DNA from: DASPGQ01 sp035457705
Lineage (GTDB): Bacteria > Acidobacteriota > Vicinamibacteria > Marinacidobacterales > SMYC01
NCBI GenBank assembly: GCA_035457705.1
Contig: DATIBD010000063.1
Location: forward strand, 1 to 64,000
Reading direction: 5' to 3'
DNA length: 64,000 bases
This document shows positions 1 to 8,632 of the stretch, one piece after another. Under the pieces are notes generated by a model. The model saw only the letters and a program-made list of their open reading frames with translations. It was not told where the DNA came from and did not search any database. Within the stretch, counting starts at the first letter, position 1. Each line of letters begins with the position of its first letter. The position numbers and the translations under genes are program-made.

Positions 1-49
1 GGAGGTCCACGCCGCAGTAAAAGTCGTGGGTTCCGTTGTAGAATCTCAT
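1..49 (-). CDS. IS110-family transposase, 5' end only (runs off the window)
   Basis: Reading leftward from the ATG at 49-47, the frame is open to the window edge and gives MRFYNGTHDFYCGVDL. This is the characteristic N-terminus of IS110-family transposases, whose RuvC-like DEDD domain begins at the Asp in 'CGVD'. Only 16 residues lie inside the window, so completeness cannot be judged. The family recombines DNA without terminal inverted repeats and is guided by a structured RNA from its non-coding end. Its place at the edge of a region full of IS debris fits a mobile element. The call rests on a short but distinctive motif. Confidence 0.7.
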   Translation of the reverse strand, partial: MRFYNGTHDFYCGVDL

Positions 50-240
50 CAGGCTCTCTCCTTGAAAAGGGTCTTGAACACTCCCTAGCGTATCCTCGAT
101 CCTGAGGGTACGCGGGAGGGGGCCTGTATGAGCATCATGCGACTGGAGTGGACGTGGCCCTCTTCGTGAGCGCAGGAGCTGAGATAGCCGACGAAACCTT
201 CGTTGACTTGGCTGCTTTACTCGAGGCTGGCCACGCCACT
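50..240 (-). ncRNA. candidate IS110 left end / bridge RNA region
   Basis: About 190 bases directly upstream of the IS110-type transposase start contain no convincing reading frame. They do contain compact hairpins: a 7-pair stem at 91-97/104-110 with a 6-base loop, and a perfect palindrome at 191-203. In IS110-group elements the long 5' non-coding end is transcribed as a bridge (seek) RNA whose loops pair with target and donor DNA. Position and structure fit. The outer end of the element and the loop sequences were not matched to a reference, so this is an inference. Confidence 0.35.
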
Positions 241-248
241 CAATCGCC

Positions 249-276
249 GTGATATACGTTACTAATTCGGACATCT
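249..276 (+). pseudogene. short remnant of a beta-helix protein gene
   Basis: Bases 255-275 match 1918-1938, inside the beta-helix protease gene, at 20 of 21 positions, and both encode the peptide YVTNSDI. Homology stops at about 276, where IS66-type coding remnants begin, and fades upstream near the IS110 left end. This looks like the stump of a second related gene cut by mobile elements, or a copied patch. It is too short to assign further. Confidence 0.35.
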
Positions 277-455
277 GTCCCGGGTCTGCCCGGGAGGTGC
301 TTCAGGCCGATCCCCTCGGAGGCATCGTCTTAGTTTTCCGAAGCAAGCGAGGCACCGCGCTGCGCGTGCTGGCCTACGACGGGAGGCGTTCGGGCTTTGC
401 CACATGCGACTTTCGCAAGGGAGGTTCCGGGTGGTCCTGGGGCTCCTTGGATGCG
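277..455 (+). pseudogene. IS66 TnpB (Orf2) remnant, frameshifted
   Basis: One frame reads LQADPLGGIVLVFRSKRG followed by TALRVLAYDG. This fits the core of the IS66-family accessory protein TnpB (typical pattern DP.SG..FVFR.RRG..LK.L.WDG). The match then continues in another frame as RLSQGRFR, the usual next block of that family, so there is a frameshift near base 400. No start, end or terminal repeats of a whole element are visible. The stretch after it (456-600) encodes a hydrophobic segment of unknown origin. Confidence 0.55.
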
Positions 456-606
456 CCCTCGGCTTCGTCGGCATGCTCGGGCGGGAGGGCTCGCGACGCG
501 GCGACCCCGTTCTCGTGCTTTCCGCTCTGTCTCTGTTCTTCGGCCTGTTCCTGACTCCGCTCCCTCCTGAAGGTAGAGAAGGTAGAGCGGTAAGGGTCAT
601 CGAGCT

Positions 607-917
607 GTGGCGTTCCAATCTCCCATGAAGCTCATTGCCGTCACACCGCTCCCCCCGGCGGCGACGGGCGTCGCCGACTACAGCGAGCTGCTCCTGAACG
701 GGCTCGCGAGAGCGACGGATTGGAAGATCGAGGCGCTCTCTCCCACCGCACGAAGGGACTTCGCGTTCGCCGTCAGTGCCCCGGAGTCCTTCCCCACTCC
801 CGGCGAGCGCGACGTCGTTCTCTACCACGTGGGAAACAGCCGCCACCACGACTTTGTCTATCCGTTCTTGCTTCCGCCATGACGGGTTCCTGGTGCTCCA
901 TGATCTTGCGGTAAATC
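607..917 (+). pseudogene. truncated copy of the GT4 glycosyltransferase (5' third)
   Basis: About the first 90 codons are nearly the same as the start of the intact glycosyltransferase at 4794-6020, including the GVADY nucleotide-sugar fold motif near residue 22 and the block VVLYHVGNSRHHDFVYPFL. At about 880 the frame breaks; homology continues for some 35 bases in another frame (FLVLHDLAV) and then ends. The remaining two thirds of the gene are missing, so no working enzyme can be made. It is one of several fragments of the same gene in the first 10 kb. Confidence 0.8.
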
Positions 918-1212
918 ACGGCGATTCAAAAACCGACGAGCCCGAGGCGACTCCTCCGGCGCAGAGCCCGAATTCGCTAATGACTCGTATTTTGTATTGA
1001 CTTCAGCACGCTCTGCGTGAAATATTCTCGCGTTTTTACGTGACAAGTGGCCAGAGGGACGGGGCGAAATGAGCCACGCATTCTTCTGCCAAGCACAGAT
1101 TGACTCCGGATACTGGAGTCTTAAGAACAGACGCCGCATTTCAAGAATGGGCGTTGACCTTTTTGCACGAGTGTTTTGGCAGGGGTTCCTTGTTCATTAG
1201 ATGGAGGATTGA
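918..1212 (+). other. AT-richer gap upstream of the beta-helix gene
   Basis: No gene is supported here. The stretch is clearly lower in GC than the ccm region and contains a small perfect hairpin at 1102-1107/1115-1120. Close to its end is a good ribosome binding site, GGAGG at 1203-1207, five bases before the ATG at 1213. It probably carries the promoter of the next gene, but no clear -35/-10 pair stands out. Confidence 0.4.
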
Positions 1213-3603
1213 ATGCCTCTTCGTCGCATTTTTCACGTTAGCCTGGCCATTCCAACATCACTGGGCCTATTTAGCGTTCCCGCTTTCGCAACGACCTATG
1301 TGCAAGGAACTTACAACACTAACGTGACGTGGACTCTTGCCGAGAGTCCGTTTGTCATTCAATCAACCCTGTCGATTGCTAGCGGAGCAACGTTAACGAT
1401 CGAACCCGCAGTAATAGTGAAGTTCGGCCAATCTGGTAACACAGACAAAATAGATGTTTTGGGCACGCTCCTAGTTTTGGGAACATCCGGCCAGCATGTG
1501 ACATTCACCTCGCTGGAGGACGACTCGATCGGTGGCGATACCGGAGGTGATGGACCAACCCAAGGGGCGCCTGGTCAATGGAAGTCCATAAACGTTTGGG
1601 GATTCGCTTCCTTCCTGTACACTGATATACGGTACGGCGGAGCTGGCAGTAGCGACACTCAATAAGGGGCTGTGAGTATATTCGGCGGGGGTACCCTAAC
1701 TTTCGATTACAGCTCCGTCCGATATTCTCAGCGAGCGGGATTAAAGATCAGCTTATCGTGTGCACTGACGGACATTCGGCGGAGCGATTTTTCCTTCAAC
1801 GCTGTTGGAATATCGGCGTTTGCTTGTCCTGTACAGATTAGTCTAGGAACCACGGTATCAAATAATTCGAGTATTGGCGTCTACATAAACGTTCTTAATT
1901 ACACCGGTGTGCCGATGTACGTTACTAACTCGGACATCACCAACAACGGCATGTACGGGATTAAGTTAGACGTCCTGTCATCCACGCCTGTTGGCTCACA
2001 GCCGTACGGGCATCTGAACAATATTTCGGGTAATGGCGGCGGCGCAAATAAAAGTCAACTGTGGACAACTTACTGGCTCGCTGACTCAGATTGGACGAAC
2101 AACTACTGGGGCGCTTCGGGGGTGGTGCCATGTCCATGGGCCCCATCGCACGTCTTTCCGTACCATATCTCGTACGGCTCGCCGAACCCATACGATGTGC
2201 CGCCCGCTCCCGGGCCAGTCGCGTACGGCACGTTTCAGAGATTCATCCCCCCCATCACGATCGAGTACTGTGGTGCCGATGCGGTAAAGGATGTTCCGTT
2301 TTCAAGCGAGCCGTTCGATAACACCGTTTTCACCACCCCTCGCTTCACACTCTTTCTGGACGTTGATGGAAACTTTGGTACCTCCTCACCTTCGAGCGAC
2401 GATGGGTTGTACGTCCCCGGTTCGGATTTGGCGAGCGGCGTCAGTGTACCACTGCCCCAGTCTGTGGAGCTGATCGCAGCCTATATCGACGGGAACGGCG
2501 CGATTGTGCCCCCGCCGGCGGCGGGGCAGCTGACCTTTACACTCACCGAAACGTCGGCCTTTACAGGAATCGCGATGAACGCGTCGGATGCGATGCGGCC
2601 CGACACCGCTCCCGATTTCGAACTTCAGGCGACAGCCGCTAATTTCGGAACTGATAACACAGCTCGGGTGTATCTCGACTGCTGGGACTATGGAGGATTC
2701 ACTAGGGTAAACGTCACTCATGGGATTGCAACTGCAGAATTTCGCCTGCCCCAAGATGACGTCCCGAGCGGTGGGGATTGGCTACCAGACGCGGGATGGG
2801 TGGTTATGGGCCAGAATGTCAATGCGGCGAATCCTGACGATGACGGCGAGGCCGGACCCGGCGCAACGATCGGCGACGGACTTTCAGCGTTCGAGGAATT
2901 TCGAGGATTTATGGTAGAGGGTAGTCATATCCGACTCAGTCCAGAGGCAAAAGACGCCTTTCTTACGATCATGACCCTCGAATTGCGGATCGGTTATGGT
3001 AATAATCTTGACGGCGTTTCGGTGTATACGCACGAGATTCGAGGCGGTGCGGCTTTTGGCGCCAATCAACAGGAGATGTCTGCTGACCGCGTTATCAATG
3101 GCAATAGGGCAAATGCCAATGGCGCCGCGATAGCGGGAACCGATCAGCGCGCTGTTCTTCTGGTGAGAGAGGTGGGTTGGAAAAACGGAGTCTTCGGTAT
3201 TACCTGCTGGATCGGGCACACGCCTGACGAATGCACGTACGACCAAGAACCAGCGAGCCCGTCTCCAGACCAGCTGATTCCCAACACTACCAAGAACGTG
3301 CGTATCTGGCCGGACACGCACAGTGCGCAGTTAGGGGACTTCGACGAGTGCAGTGCGCTTACGCACATACCACCCAACGCGCCGTGCCCATACACTCCGG
3401 AGCAAATTGACAATGAGATGTTTCGGACCATGGGGCATGAGGTAGGCCACTCCATCTCGATTTGCCATCGAGGCCAGTGCCCGGTCGACACGTCTGGTAT
3501 ACCACCGAGTATAATGACTGGAGCGTTTATGGAGGGGCCACCGGCAGAGCAACCTGGCGCTCAATACGACGCGTTCGACGCGAGCCAGATTCGACTGCGC
3601 TAG
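1213..3603 (+). pseudogene. secreted beta-helix protein with C-terminal metzincin-like protease domain, broken by a stop
   Basis: One frame of 797 codons is interrupted by a single TAA at 1663-1665 (codon 151); both halves lie in the same frame and continue one protein. The N-terminus is a signal peptide ending near AFA (residue 26), then right-handed beta-helix sequence (ATLTIEPAVIVKFG and repeated strands). Near the C-terminus is HEVGHSISICH (His 742, 746, 752; Glu 743), followed by IMTG with Met 768 as a possible Met-turn, the layout of metzincin zinc peptidases except that the usual Gly is Ser. It would be an exported protease. The start follows GGAGG at 1203. GC is lower than in neighbouring genes, suggesting transfer. 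The stop may be real decay or a base error. Confidence 0.7.
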
Positions 3604-3629
3604 GTGATTGCTTAAGGACGGTGACCAAA

Positions 3630-4523
3630 ATGGCATTGCAAGCTCGACTCGCACTGGCAGCTACTATACTGTGTGTCCCCTCGCTGAGTTCGGCTCGCCA
3701 GGCGCCTGAATCTGTCCGATGGGTTACGACATTCGAACGGGCAAGAGGCGTCGGCCCTGGCGCGTACGTTATCCTTGGGGATCAGCCTGAAATCGTCACA
3801 CTATTTGTGGTTGTTGTTTTGAATGGCGCGGCTCTCTTGAATGTGGACGACGCGGCAGACGCGATCGATGTTTCGGTACAGCGAAACGGCCGTCCTCTAT
3901 CAGTTACAACTGGGGTCACTTTTCCGGAGCGTCCTCTGGCCGGTGTGCTTGAAGTGGACGAGGGTGTTGAAATGAGGCTCTCGTTACGCAGAGAAAATCG
4001 TGCTGCGTTTACAGAGGGCCATTACTCCGTAAACATTGATGTAAGGCGATTCTACTCCGCGTTGGAACGGGCAGATGGTTCGCCGGTGACTACGAATCGT
4101 AGCCGAGAGACCAAACACATTGAGATCAAGCTGCCAGCTAGTGCCAGTGAATGGGCTGATTATCACGGCACGGAGGGAATGGCCGCCCTGAGTGCGGGAG
4201 ACAACGATCTTGCCGTCCGCCACTTGAAGCGTGCGACTGACTATAGGCCCGAGGACTGGAGTGTGCAAGCTTCGCTCGGTCTGGCGTACATGCGTCAGCG
4301 GCGTTATGCGGATGCGATAGGCCCACTACAGAAGGCGTTCCCCTCCTCCTTGAATGCCCCTGATGAGCGGGGGCGCAGCAGTGTAGCAGGTCGCCTTGCC
4401 ACGGCGCTTGTTGCACTGCACCGAGATGACGAGGCGGTCTCAGTGTTGCGAACCGCGGGTGTTCCACCCGAGGCTATACCTGAACGTATCGAAAAGTTGC
4501 GAGCCGCACTCGTTCCCCCTTAG
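3630..4523 (+). CDS. exported TPR protein
   Basis: The ATG at 3630 gives a signal peptide (about 23 residues ending SSA) and follows AAGGA at 3614; a GTG at 3621 is an alternative start, and the frame is open further upstream inside the preceding gene. The 297-residue product has an all-beta N-terminal half of unknown fold and a C-terminal half with at least two TPR helices pairs (around 'GTEGMAALSAGDNDLAVRHL' and the next block). It starts 26 bases after the protease-like gene and shares its lower GC, so the two may be one acquired unit. The function is unknown; a partner or scaffold role is a guess. Confidence 0.65.
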   Translation: MALQARLALAATILCVPSLSSARQAPESVRWVTTFERARGVGPGAYVILGDQPEIVTLFVVVVLNGAALLNVDDAADAIDVSVQRNGRPLSVTTGVTFPERPLAGVLEVDEGVEMRLSLRRENRAAFTEGHYSVNIDVRRFYSALERADGSPVTTNRSRETKHIEIKLPASASEWADYHGTEGMAALSAGDNDLAVRHLKRATDYRPEDWSVQASLGLAYMRQRRYADAIGPLQKAFPSSLNAPDERGRSSVAGRLATALVALHRDDEAVSVLRTAGVPPEAIPERIEKLRAALVPP

Positions 4524-4793
4524 CCAGCAATCACCAAACCCTATTTGAGGGTGACTTCGTCAGGGTTGAAGCAAGTTTTTCATGCGGGAATAGCGGCCTC
4601 CTCGTGAGGCTTTGAATTTCGTGGTGAGCGTCCGAACTAAACCGTGTAGCGCCGCGGTCAAGATAGCGTCTTGCCTGGCTGATGGGAGAATCAACACCGA
4701 CAAGACGGACGTCGTCACCGGTTGTCACCCGGTTCACGGTGAGACGACGACGATGTCACCGGCGCAGCTACTCGACGTCTTCGTCCAAGAGAT

Positions 4794-6020
4794 GTGGCGT
4801 TCCCATCTACGAAGAAGCTCATTGCGGTGACGCCGCTCCCCCCATCACCGACGGGCGTCGCCGACTACAGCGAGCTGCTTTTGACCGGGCTCGCGAGAGC
4901 GACGGATTGGAAGATCGAGGCGGTCTCTCCTACCGTACGAAGGGACTTCGCATTCGCGGTCACGGCCCCGGAGTCCTTCCCCACTCCCGACGAGCGCGAC
5001 GTCGTTCTCTATCACGTGGGAAACAGCCGCCACCACGACTTCGTCTATCCATTCCTGCTCCACCATCGCGGGGTCGTCGTGCTCCACGATCTCGCGGTTC
5101 ATCATGCGCGACTGATGTCCTATCTCGAGAGTCCCGAGGTGCGCGCCTATCGTGACGACCTCGCGGATCTCGAAAAACGGAAGCGGGCCTTCGCGAAGCT
5201 CGGTGAGTACCGCAAGGTATCCGCGGAAGCTTACGCCGACAACGGAGAAACGATCGCGGAAATCGCCCTTCGCGCGGGTGGTGGCCGGTTGCTCTACGAC
5301 TATCCCCTGTTCGAAGATCTCGTACGCCAGAGCCGTCGGACGATCGTACACAGCGAGAGCGCGCGGCAAGAGGTCCTCGCGCGTTGCCCCGAAGCCGACG
5401 TTCGCCGCGTCCGCATGGGCGTCCCGCTTCCCCTGCTCGTCTCCTCGAGCGAGGCGCGGCGCCGGGTCGGCCTCTCGCAATCCGCCGTACTTCTCGCCTC
5501 GTTCGGCCTCGTGACCCCCGAGAAGCGCATCACCGCGGCGATCCGGGCGCTCGCCCGCCTGCGGGCCGCGGGCGTGGATGCCCATTATCTTCTCGTGGGT
5601 GACGGCGTCCCGCATTACGATCCGCTCGAGGAGGCGAGGGCGCTCGGCGTGGCCGAGCACGTGCGGTCTGTCGGCAGGGTCAGCGACGACGAGTTCACGC
5701 TCTACGCGTTCGCGTCAGACCTGTGCTTGAACCTCCGCTACCCTTCGGCGGGCGAGACCTCAGCGACTCTGTTGAGACTGCTCGGGTGCGGAAGACCCGT
5801 CGTCGTGACCAATCAAGTCCACGTGGGAGACTTACCCGAAAGCGTCGTTTCCCGCTCGGAGCTCGAGGGCGAAGAGGACGGCCTGTACTGCGACCTCATG
5901 GACTTGATTCGCTCCATGCGCCGGCGCAGAGAGCTCGGCGAGAATGCCCGCCGATTCGCCGAACGCGAGGCGAGCGTGGACGTGATGGTCGCCGACTACG
6001 TCGAGGCTCTCGAGCTCTGA
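4794..6020 (+). CDS. GT4-type glycosyltransferase
   Basis: A 408-residue GT-B enzyme. The N-terminal Rossmann half carries PTGVADYSELLL (residues about 17-28). The C-terminal half has the nucleotide-sugar donor site, with HYLLVGDG, a GRVSDDEF loop and PSAGETSATLLRLLGCGRPVVV, where the ExxxxxxxLL block is typical of family 4. It should move a sugar from an activated donor to a lipid or polysaccharide acceptor in the cytoplasm; the sugar cannot be told. The GTG at 4794 matches the start of the broken copy at 607; there is no obvious upstream ATG in frame. The 270 bases before it show no gene. Fragments of the same gene lie at 607-917, 6768-6830, 7991-8100 and 9976-10140. Confidence 0.8.
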   Translation: MAFPSTKKLIAVTPLPPSPTGVADYSELLLTGLARATDWKIEAVSPTVRRDFAFAVTAPESFPTPDERDVVLYHVGNSRHHDFVYPFLLHHRGVVVLHDLAVHHARLMSYLESPEVRAYRDDLADLEKRKRAFAKLGEYRKVSAEAYADNGETIAEIALRAGGGRLLYDYPLFEDLVRQSRRTIVHSESARQEVLARCPEADVRRVRMGVPLPLLVSSSEARRRVGLSQSAVLLASFGLVTPEKRITAAIRALARLRAAGVDAHYLLVGDGVPHYDPLEEARALGVAEHVRSVGRVSDDEFTLYAFASDLCLNLRYPSAGETSATLLRLLGCGRPVVVTNQVHVGDLPESVVSRSELEGEEDGLYCDLMDLIRSMRRRRELGENARRFAEREASVDVMVADYVEALEL

Positions 6021-6079
6021 ACGACAATCATGGCGGACGGCATCTTGACTTAGTCTCGGACTTAGTCTATTTATGGATC

Positions 6080-6310
6080 GTGGCTGAAGTCAACGTCCAC
6101 GAGGCGAAGACCCATCTTTCGCGGCTTCTCGCTCGCGTCGCGGCGGGAGAGGAAATCATCATCTCCAAAGCGGGCAAGCCGGTCGCGCGGCTCGTTCCGT
6201 TTCACGGAGCAACAAAGAAGCGCGTTCCAGGACAGGACCGCGGGAAAGTGTGGATCGCGGAGGACTTCGACGCCCCGCTCCCCGAAGAGATTCAGAAACT
6301 TTTCGAATGA
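6080..6310 (+). CDS. Phd/YefM-type antitoxin
   Basis: The 76-residue product has the Phd/YefM pattern VNVHEAKTHLSRLLARVAAGE followed by IIISKAGKPVARLVP, a DNA-binding antitoxin fold that represses its own operon and neutralises a partner toxin through its C-terminal tail. GTG at 6080 is the start that gives the normal family length; no good ATG is in frame. The stop overlaps the next gene's ATG (ATGA at 6307), the usual coupling of a toxin-antitoxin pair. Confidence 0.8.
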   Translation: MAEVNVHEAKTHLSRLLARVAAGEEIIISKAGKPVARLVPFHGATKKRVPGQDRGKVWIAEDFDAPLPEEIQKLFE

Positions 6311-6717
6311 ACGTTCTCATCGACACCCAGTGCTGGCTGTGGTGGTTCGCCGAAGAGGAACGACTCAACGAGCGCGCGCGGGAGCTGATTGGAAACGGCG
6401 AGAACGTCGTCTGCTTTTCGGCAGCAAGCTCCTGGGAGATAGCGATCAAGTGCTCGATGGGAAAATTGAAGCTTCCCGAACCGCCCGAGCTCTACGTGCC
6501 CGGGCGCCTGGCATCTCAAGGAATGCGGGGATTGCCCGTCGAGCACGTTCACGCACTTCGCGTGGCGTCCCTCCCCAACCACCATCGGGATCCGTTCGAT
6601 CGGCTACTCGTTGCACAGGCACAATCGGAAAGCCTGGCGGTTCTGACGGTGGACCCCCGGATCGCCCTGTACGACGTCGAGACCGTGTGGGCCGGGCAAG
6701 GATCACGACCGTGGTGA
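6307..6717 (+). CDS. VapC-type PIN domain toxin
   Basis: A 136-residue PIN domain RNase. The first catalytic Asp is in NVLIDTQCWLWW (residue 6), an acidic Glu lies in ASSWEIAIK, and the C-terminal acidic cluster is in DPFDRLLVAQA and LTVDPRI. Proteins of this type cut specific RNAs when freed from antitoxin. It overlaps the Phd-type antitoxin by four bases and forms a complete, apparently intact pair with it. The family member group is the one usually found with Phd/YefM antitoxins rather than VapB. Confidence 0.82.
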   Translation: MNVLIDTQCWLWWFAEEERLNERARELIGNGENVVCFSAASSWEIAIKCSMGKLKLPEPPELYVPGRLASQGMRGLPVEHVHALRVASLPNHHRDPFDRLLVAQAQSESLAVLTVDPRIALYDVETVWAGQGSRPW

Positions 6718-6767
6718 CGACAGATCGGGGCGCTAATCGCGTCCAACACTCGAGGGACCTCGACGTC

Positions 6768-6830
6768 CGCCGAACGCGAGGTGAAGCGAAGACGTGATTT
6801 GTCACCGACTATGTGGAGCCTCTCGAGCTA
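6768..6830 (+). pseudogene. 3'-end remnant of the glycosyltransferase
   Basis: These 60-odd bases align with the last codons of the intact glycosyltransferase (5958-6018): the same CGCCGAACGCGAGG block, then a diverged stretch, then the shared end encoding DYVE-LELE-like residues just before the stop. The copy has small indels and no frame. It lies directly after the toxin gene, so the toxin-antitoxin pair sits between an intact GT 3' end and a broken one, as if inserted into or beside a duplicated gene. Confidence 0.55.
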
Positions 6831-6890
6831 GCCGGGTGATGAAAATTTCATCGGCCTGATTCAGTGATGCATAACAGTTATGATGTTCAT

Positions 6891-7154
6891 ATGAGAACCA
6901 CCATCTCTCTGGATGATCGACTCGCCGAGCAGGTTCGTCGTCGCGCGGCGAAAGAAGGCGTGAGCGTCAGCGCGTTCATCACCAGGACGCTCGACGATGC
7001 GCTGAAACGGCAGACAGCACGCGAGGTGCCCCCGTTTCGACTGGTCACCGTCAAGGGCGAAGGAGTTCGCCCGGGCGTCGATCTCGACCGCCCCCGAAGT
7101 CTGGAAGTCCACGAGGATGAAACGCTCTTCTCCCCGCGAGGACCCAGGGCCTGA
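6891..7154 (+). CDS. ribbon-helix-helix (CopG/VapB-like) antitoxin, no intact partner
   Basis: An 87-residue protein starting MRTTISLDDRLAEQVRRRA, the beta-strand and helix of a ribbon-helix-helix DNA-binding domain, followed by GVSVSAFITRTLDDALKR; the tail DRPRSLEVHEDE is typical of VapB-like toxin-binding regions. ATG 6891 is preferred over the upstream in-frame ATGs because it begins the RHH strand. After the stop an ATG-led frame (MLLPSFRGVK) ends after about 23 codons, so a PIN toxin that usually follows is absent or lost. Confidence 0.7.
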   Translation: MRTTISLDDRLAEQVRRRAAKEGVSVSAFITRTLDDALKRQTAREVPPFRLVTVKGEGVRPGVDLDRPRSLEVHEDETLFSPRGPRA

Positions 7155-7375
7155 TGCTCCTTCCAAGCTTCCGAGGGGTAAAGCCGCCGAGTCGTTGGCA
7201 ACCTTTGGGGATTCTTGGTTTGTGACGACCGTTTAGAACGCGCTAACGAGCACCAACCCAGCTATCAGAAGAAGAGCGGCTCAGATTCTCGGAGAATACG
7301 GGAGTGTAAAGCCGAAGCCATCGAAAGCCTTCTGCTCGGTCTTTGAGCTTCGAAGACCATGCTAATCTAACGTTC

Positions 7376-7960
7376 ATGACCAATCCTCTGAAGGTGCGCG
7401 AGCGAGCCACCTACGAGGATCTCGCGGATTTACCCGATAACCTCGTGGGCGAGATCCTGGACGGCGATCTCTACGCGTCACCGAGGCCCGCAATACGACA
7501 TTCGCGGGCGGCGTCGGTCCTCGGGAACGAGGTCATGTCCCCGTTCGATCGCGAGGAGGGCGGAAGCGGTGGGCCGGGCGGATGGTGGTTTCTAGACGAG
7601 CCAGAGCTTCATCTAAAGGACGACGTTCTGGTCCCCGATCTCGCGGGATGGCGCCGGTCTCGTCTTCCGGTTCTCCCTGACGCCCCGTTCGTGTCGATCC
7701 CGCCCGACTGGGTTTGCGAGGTCATCTCTCCCGCGACCGAGCGCATCGATCGCGGCCGCAAACGCCTCATCTATGCACGCGAGCGCGTTCCGCATCTCTG
7801 GCTCCTGAGCCCTTCCGCACGCACCCTCGAAGTCTTTCGTCTCGCCGGTGAATCCTGGACTCTGGTGAGCACCTTCGAAGGCGACGACACAATCCATGCG
7901 GAACCCTTCGAGGCCGTGGGTCTGGACATGTCCCGCCTGTGGATCCCATTGAACGAGTAG
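7376..7960 (+). CDS. Uma2-family putative nuclease (DUF820)
   Basis: A 194-residue protein with the Uma2/DUF820 layout: a start like ATYEDLADLPD, a middle block VLVPDLAGWRRSR and the core PPDWVCEVISPATERIDRGRKRLIYA, giving the Asp...Glu-x-Ser-Pro...Lys set of a PD-(D/E)XK-type nuclease. The ATG at 7376 fits the family's N-terminus. Such genes are common, mobile and of uncertain role. The last 40 codons and about 150 bases beyond are repeated at 9828-10140, with Ala-Glu-Pro preserved and one His to Pro change. Confidence 0.75.
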   Translation: MTNPLKVRERATYEDLADLPDNLVGEILDGDLYASPRPAIRHSRAASVLGNEVMSPFDREEGGSGGPGGWWFLDEPELHLKDDVLVPDLAGWRRSRLPVLPDAPFVSIPPDWVCEVISPATERIDRGRKRLIYARERVPHLWLLSPSARTLEVFRLAGESWTLVSTFEGDDTIHAEPFEAVGLDMSRLWIPLNE

Positions 7961-8100
7961 CTGCTGGTTCCACCAGGCGCGAAGAGCTTCGCTTTTCCCG
8001 CGCGGAAAGAGGTCGTCGAGCGTTGCCCCGAAGCCGACGTCCGCCGGGTCCGCATGGGCGTACCGCTGAGCACTGATGGACGACTCGTTTCCGCCGCCAG
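7835..8100 (+). repeat. duplicated block, copy A: Uma2 3' end plus glycosyltransferase fragment
   Basis: Bases 7835-8100 match 9828-10140 almost base for base, except for a roughly 55-base deletion near 7997 in this copy and a few changes between 7960 and 7980. The first part is the end of the intact Uma2 gene. The second part (about 7991-8095) is a fragment of the glycosyltransferase (ARKEVVERCPEADVRRVRMG), diverged from the intact gene at 5350-5430. The copies are direct repeats about 2 kb apart and flank the IS91 remnant and the DUF3368 toxin locus. Confidence 0.8.
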
Positions 8101-8164
8101 CTGCCTGCTCCGATGGCGCACCGACCTCATACGGACCTAGACTCTATCGTTGACACGGCAAGGA

Positions 8165-8288
8165 ACGTGTCTTCGAGCGGCGAATCTCGACCCCTTGGAG
8201 TTCTTGGCGAGAGTGCTCGTCCACGTCCCCGAGCCCAACAGGCATTGGTCCATTTCTACGGCGCCTACGCCAATCGTGTGCGCTCATC
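8165..8288 (+). pseudogene. IS91-type (Y2) transposase C-terminal remnant
   Basis: One frame reads NLDPLEFLARVLVHVPEPNRH and a second continues LVHFYGAYANRVRS, offset by a single missing base near 8228. Together they match the C-terminal block of IS91-family Y2 transposases, where a DPLEFIARV..H.P segment is followed by a YYGWYSNR-like segment. The catalytic HUH and tyrosine regions are absent. This is a dead fragment, sitting between the two copies of the duplicated block. Confidence 0.6.
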
Positions 8289-8376
8289 CGTCCGCCGGTG
8301 GGAGAGGAGCTTCTGGTACTCCTGGCCGAAGGACGAGAGGAAGTTGTCGTTCCGCGAACTCCCTCGAATCATTGGA
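8289..8376 (+). repeat. fragment repeated (same strand) at 9436-9550
   Basis: About 70 bases from 8289 match 9436-9507 with few changes, and the short block CGAATCATT near 8368 matches 9542, so this copy has lost about 30 bases. In the longer copy the segment belongs to a decayed gene read on the minus strand (SSFGQEYQKLLSHRRT). Here it abuts the IS91 remnant and ends just before the next toxin-antitoxin promoter region. Confidence 0.65.
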
Positions 8377-8425
8377 CTCGGCCGAGGTGCGCTACAATCA
8401 AGGACAGACGAGGAGACGAACTATC

Positions 8426-8632
8426 TTGAAACCCATACAAGTGGAGCTTCCAGATAGGCTTGCCGAGGAGCTGGAACTGTTGGTGAAGGCCGGGTGGTTT
8501 CGCGATGAGGAAGAAGCCGTGCGTCTAGCACTCCTGGAGTTCCTCCGTCGCAATCGGGTGGCGCTTCTGGAGCGCTTTCAGCGCGAGGACATTGAGTGGG
8601 CCCTTAGTAGCAAGAAAGCATCGAGTTCGTGA
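8426..8632 (+). CDS. small ribbon-helix-helix type antitoxin
   Basis: The frame opens with TTG at 8426, ten bases after AGGAG (8411-8415), giving LKPIQVELPDRLAEELELL and the helix DEEEAVRLALLEFLRR, a short RHH-type DNA-binding protein of 68 residues. The stop overlaps the GTG of the next gene (GTGA at 8629). Proteins of this size and pattern are the usual partners of DUF3368 PIN-like toxins. No ATG start is available in frame. Confidence 0.7.
   Translation: MKPIQVELPDRLAEELELLVKAGWFRDEEEAVRLALLEFLRRNRVALLERFQREDIEWALSSKKASSS

Noticed and set aside
1663..1665. In-frame stop in the beta-helix gene as a second recoding site
   Set aside because: It is TAA, which is not decoded as Sec or Pyl, it does not replace a Cys, and no hairpin of the right type follows.
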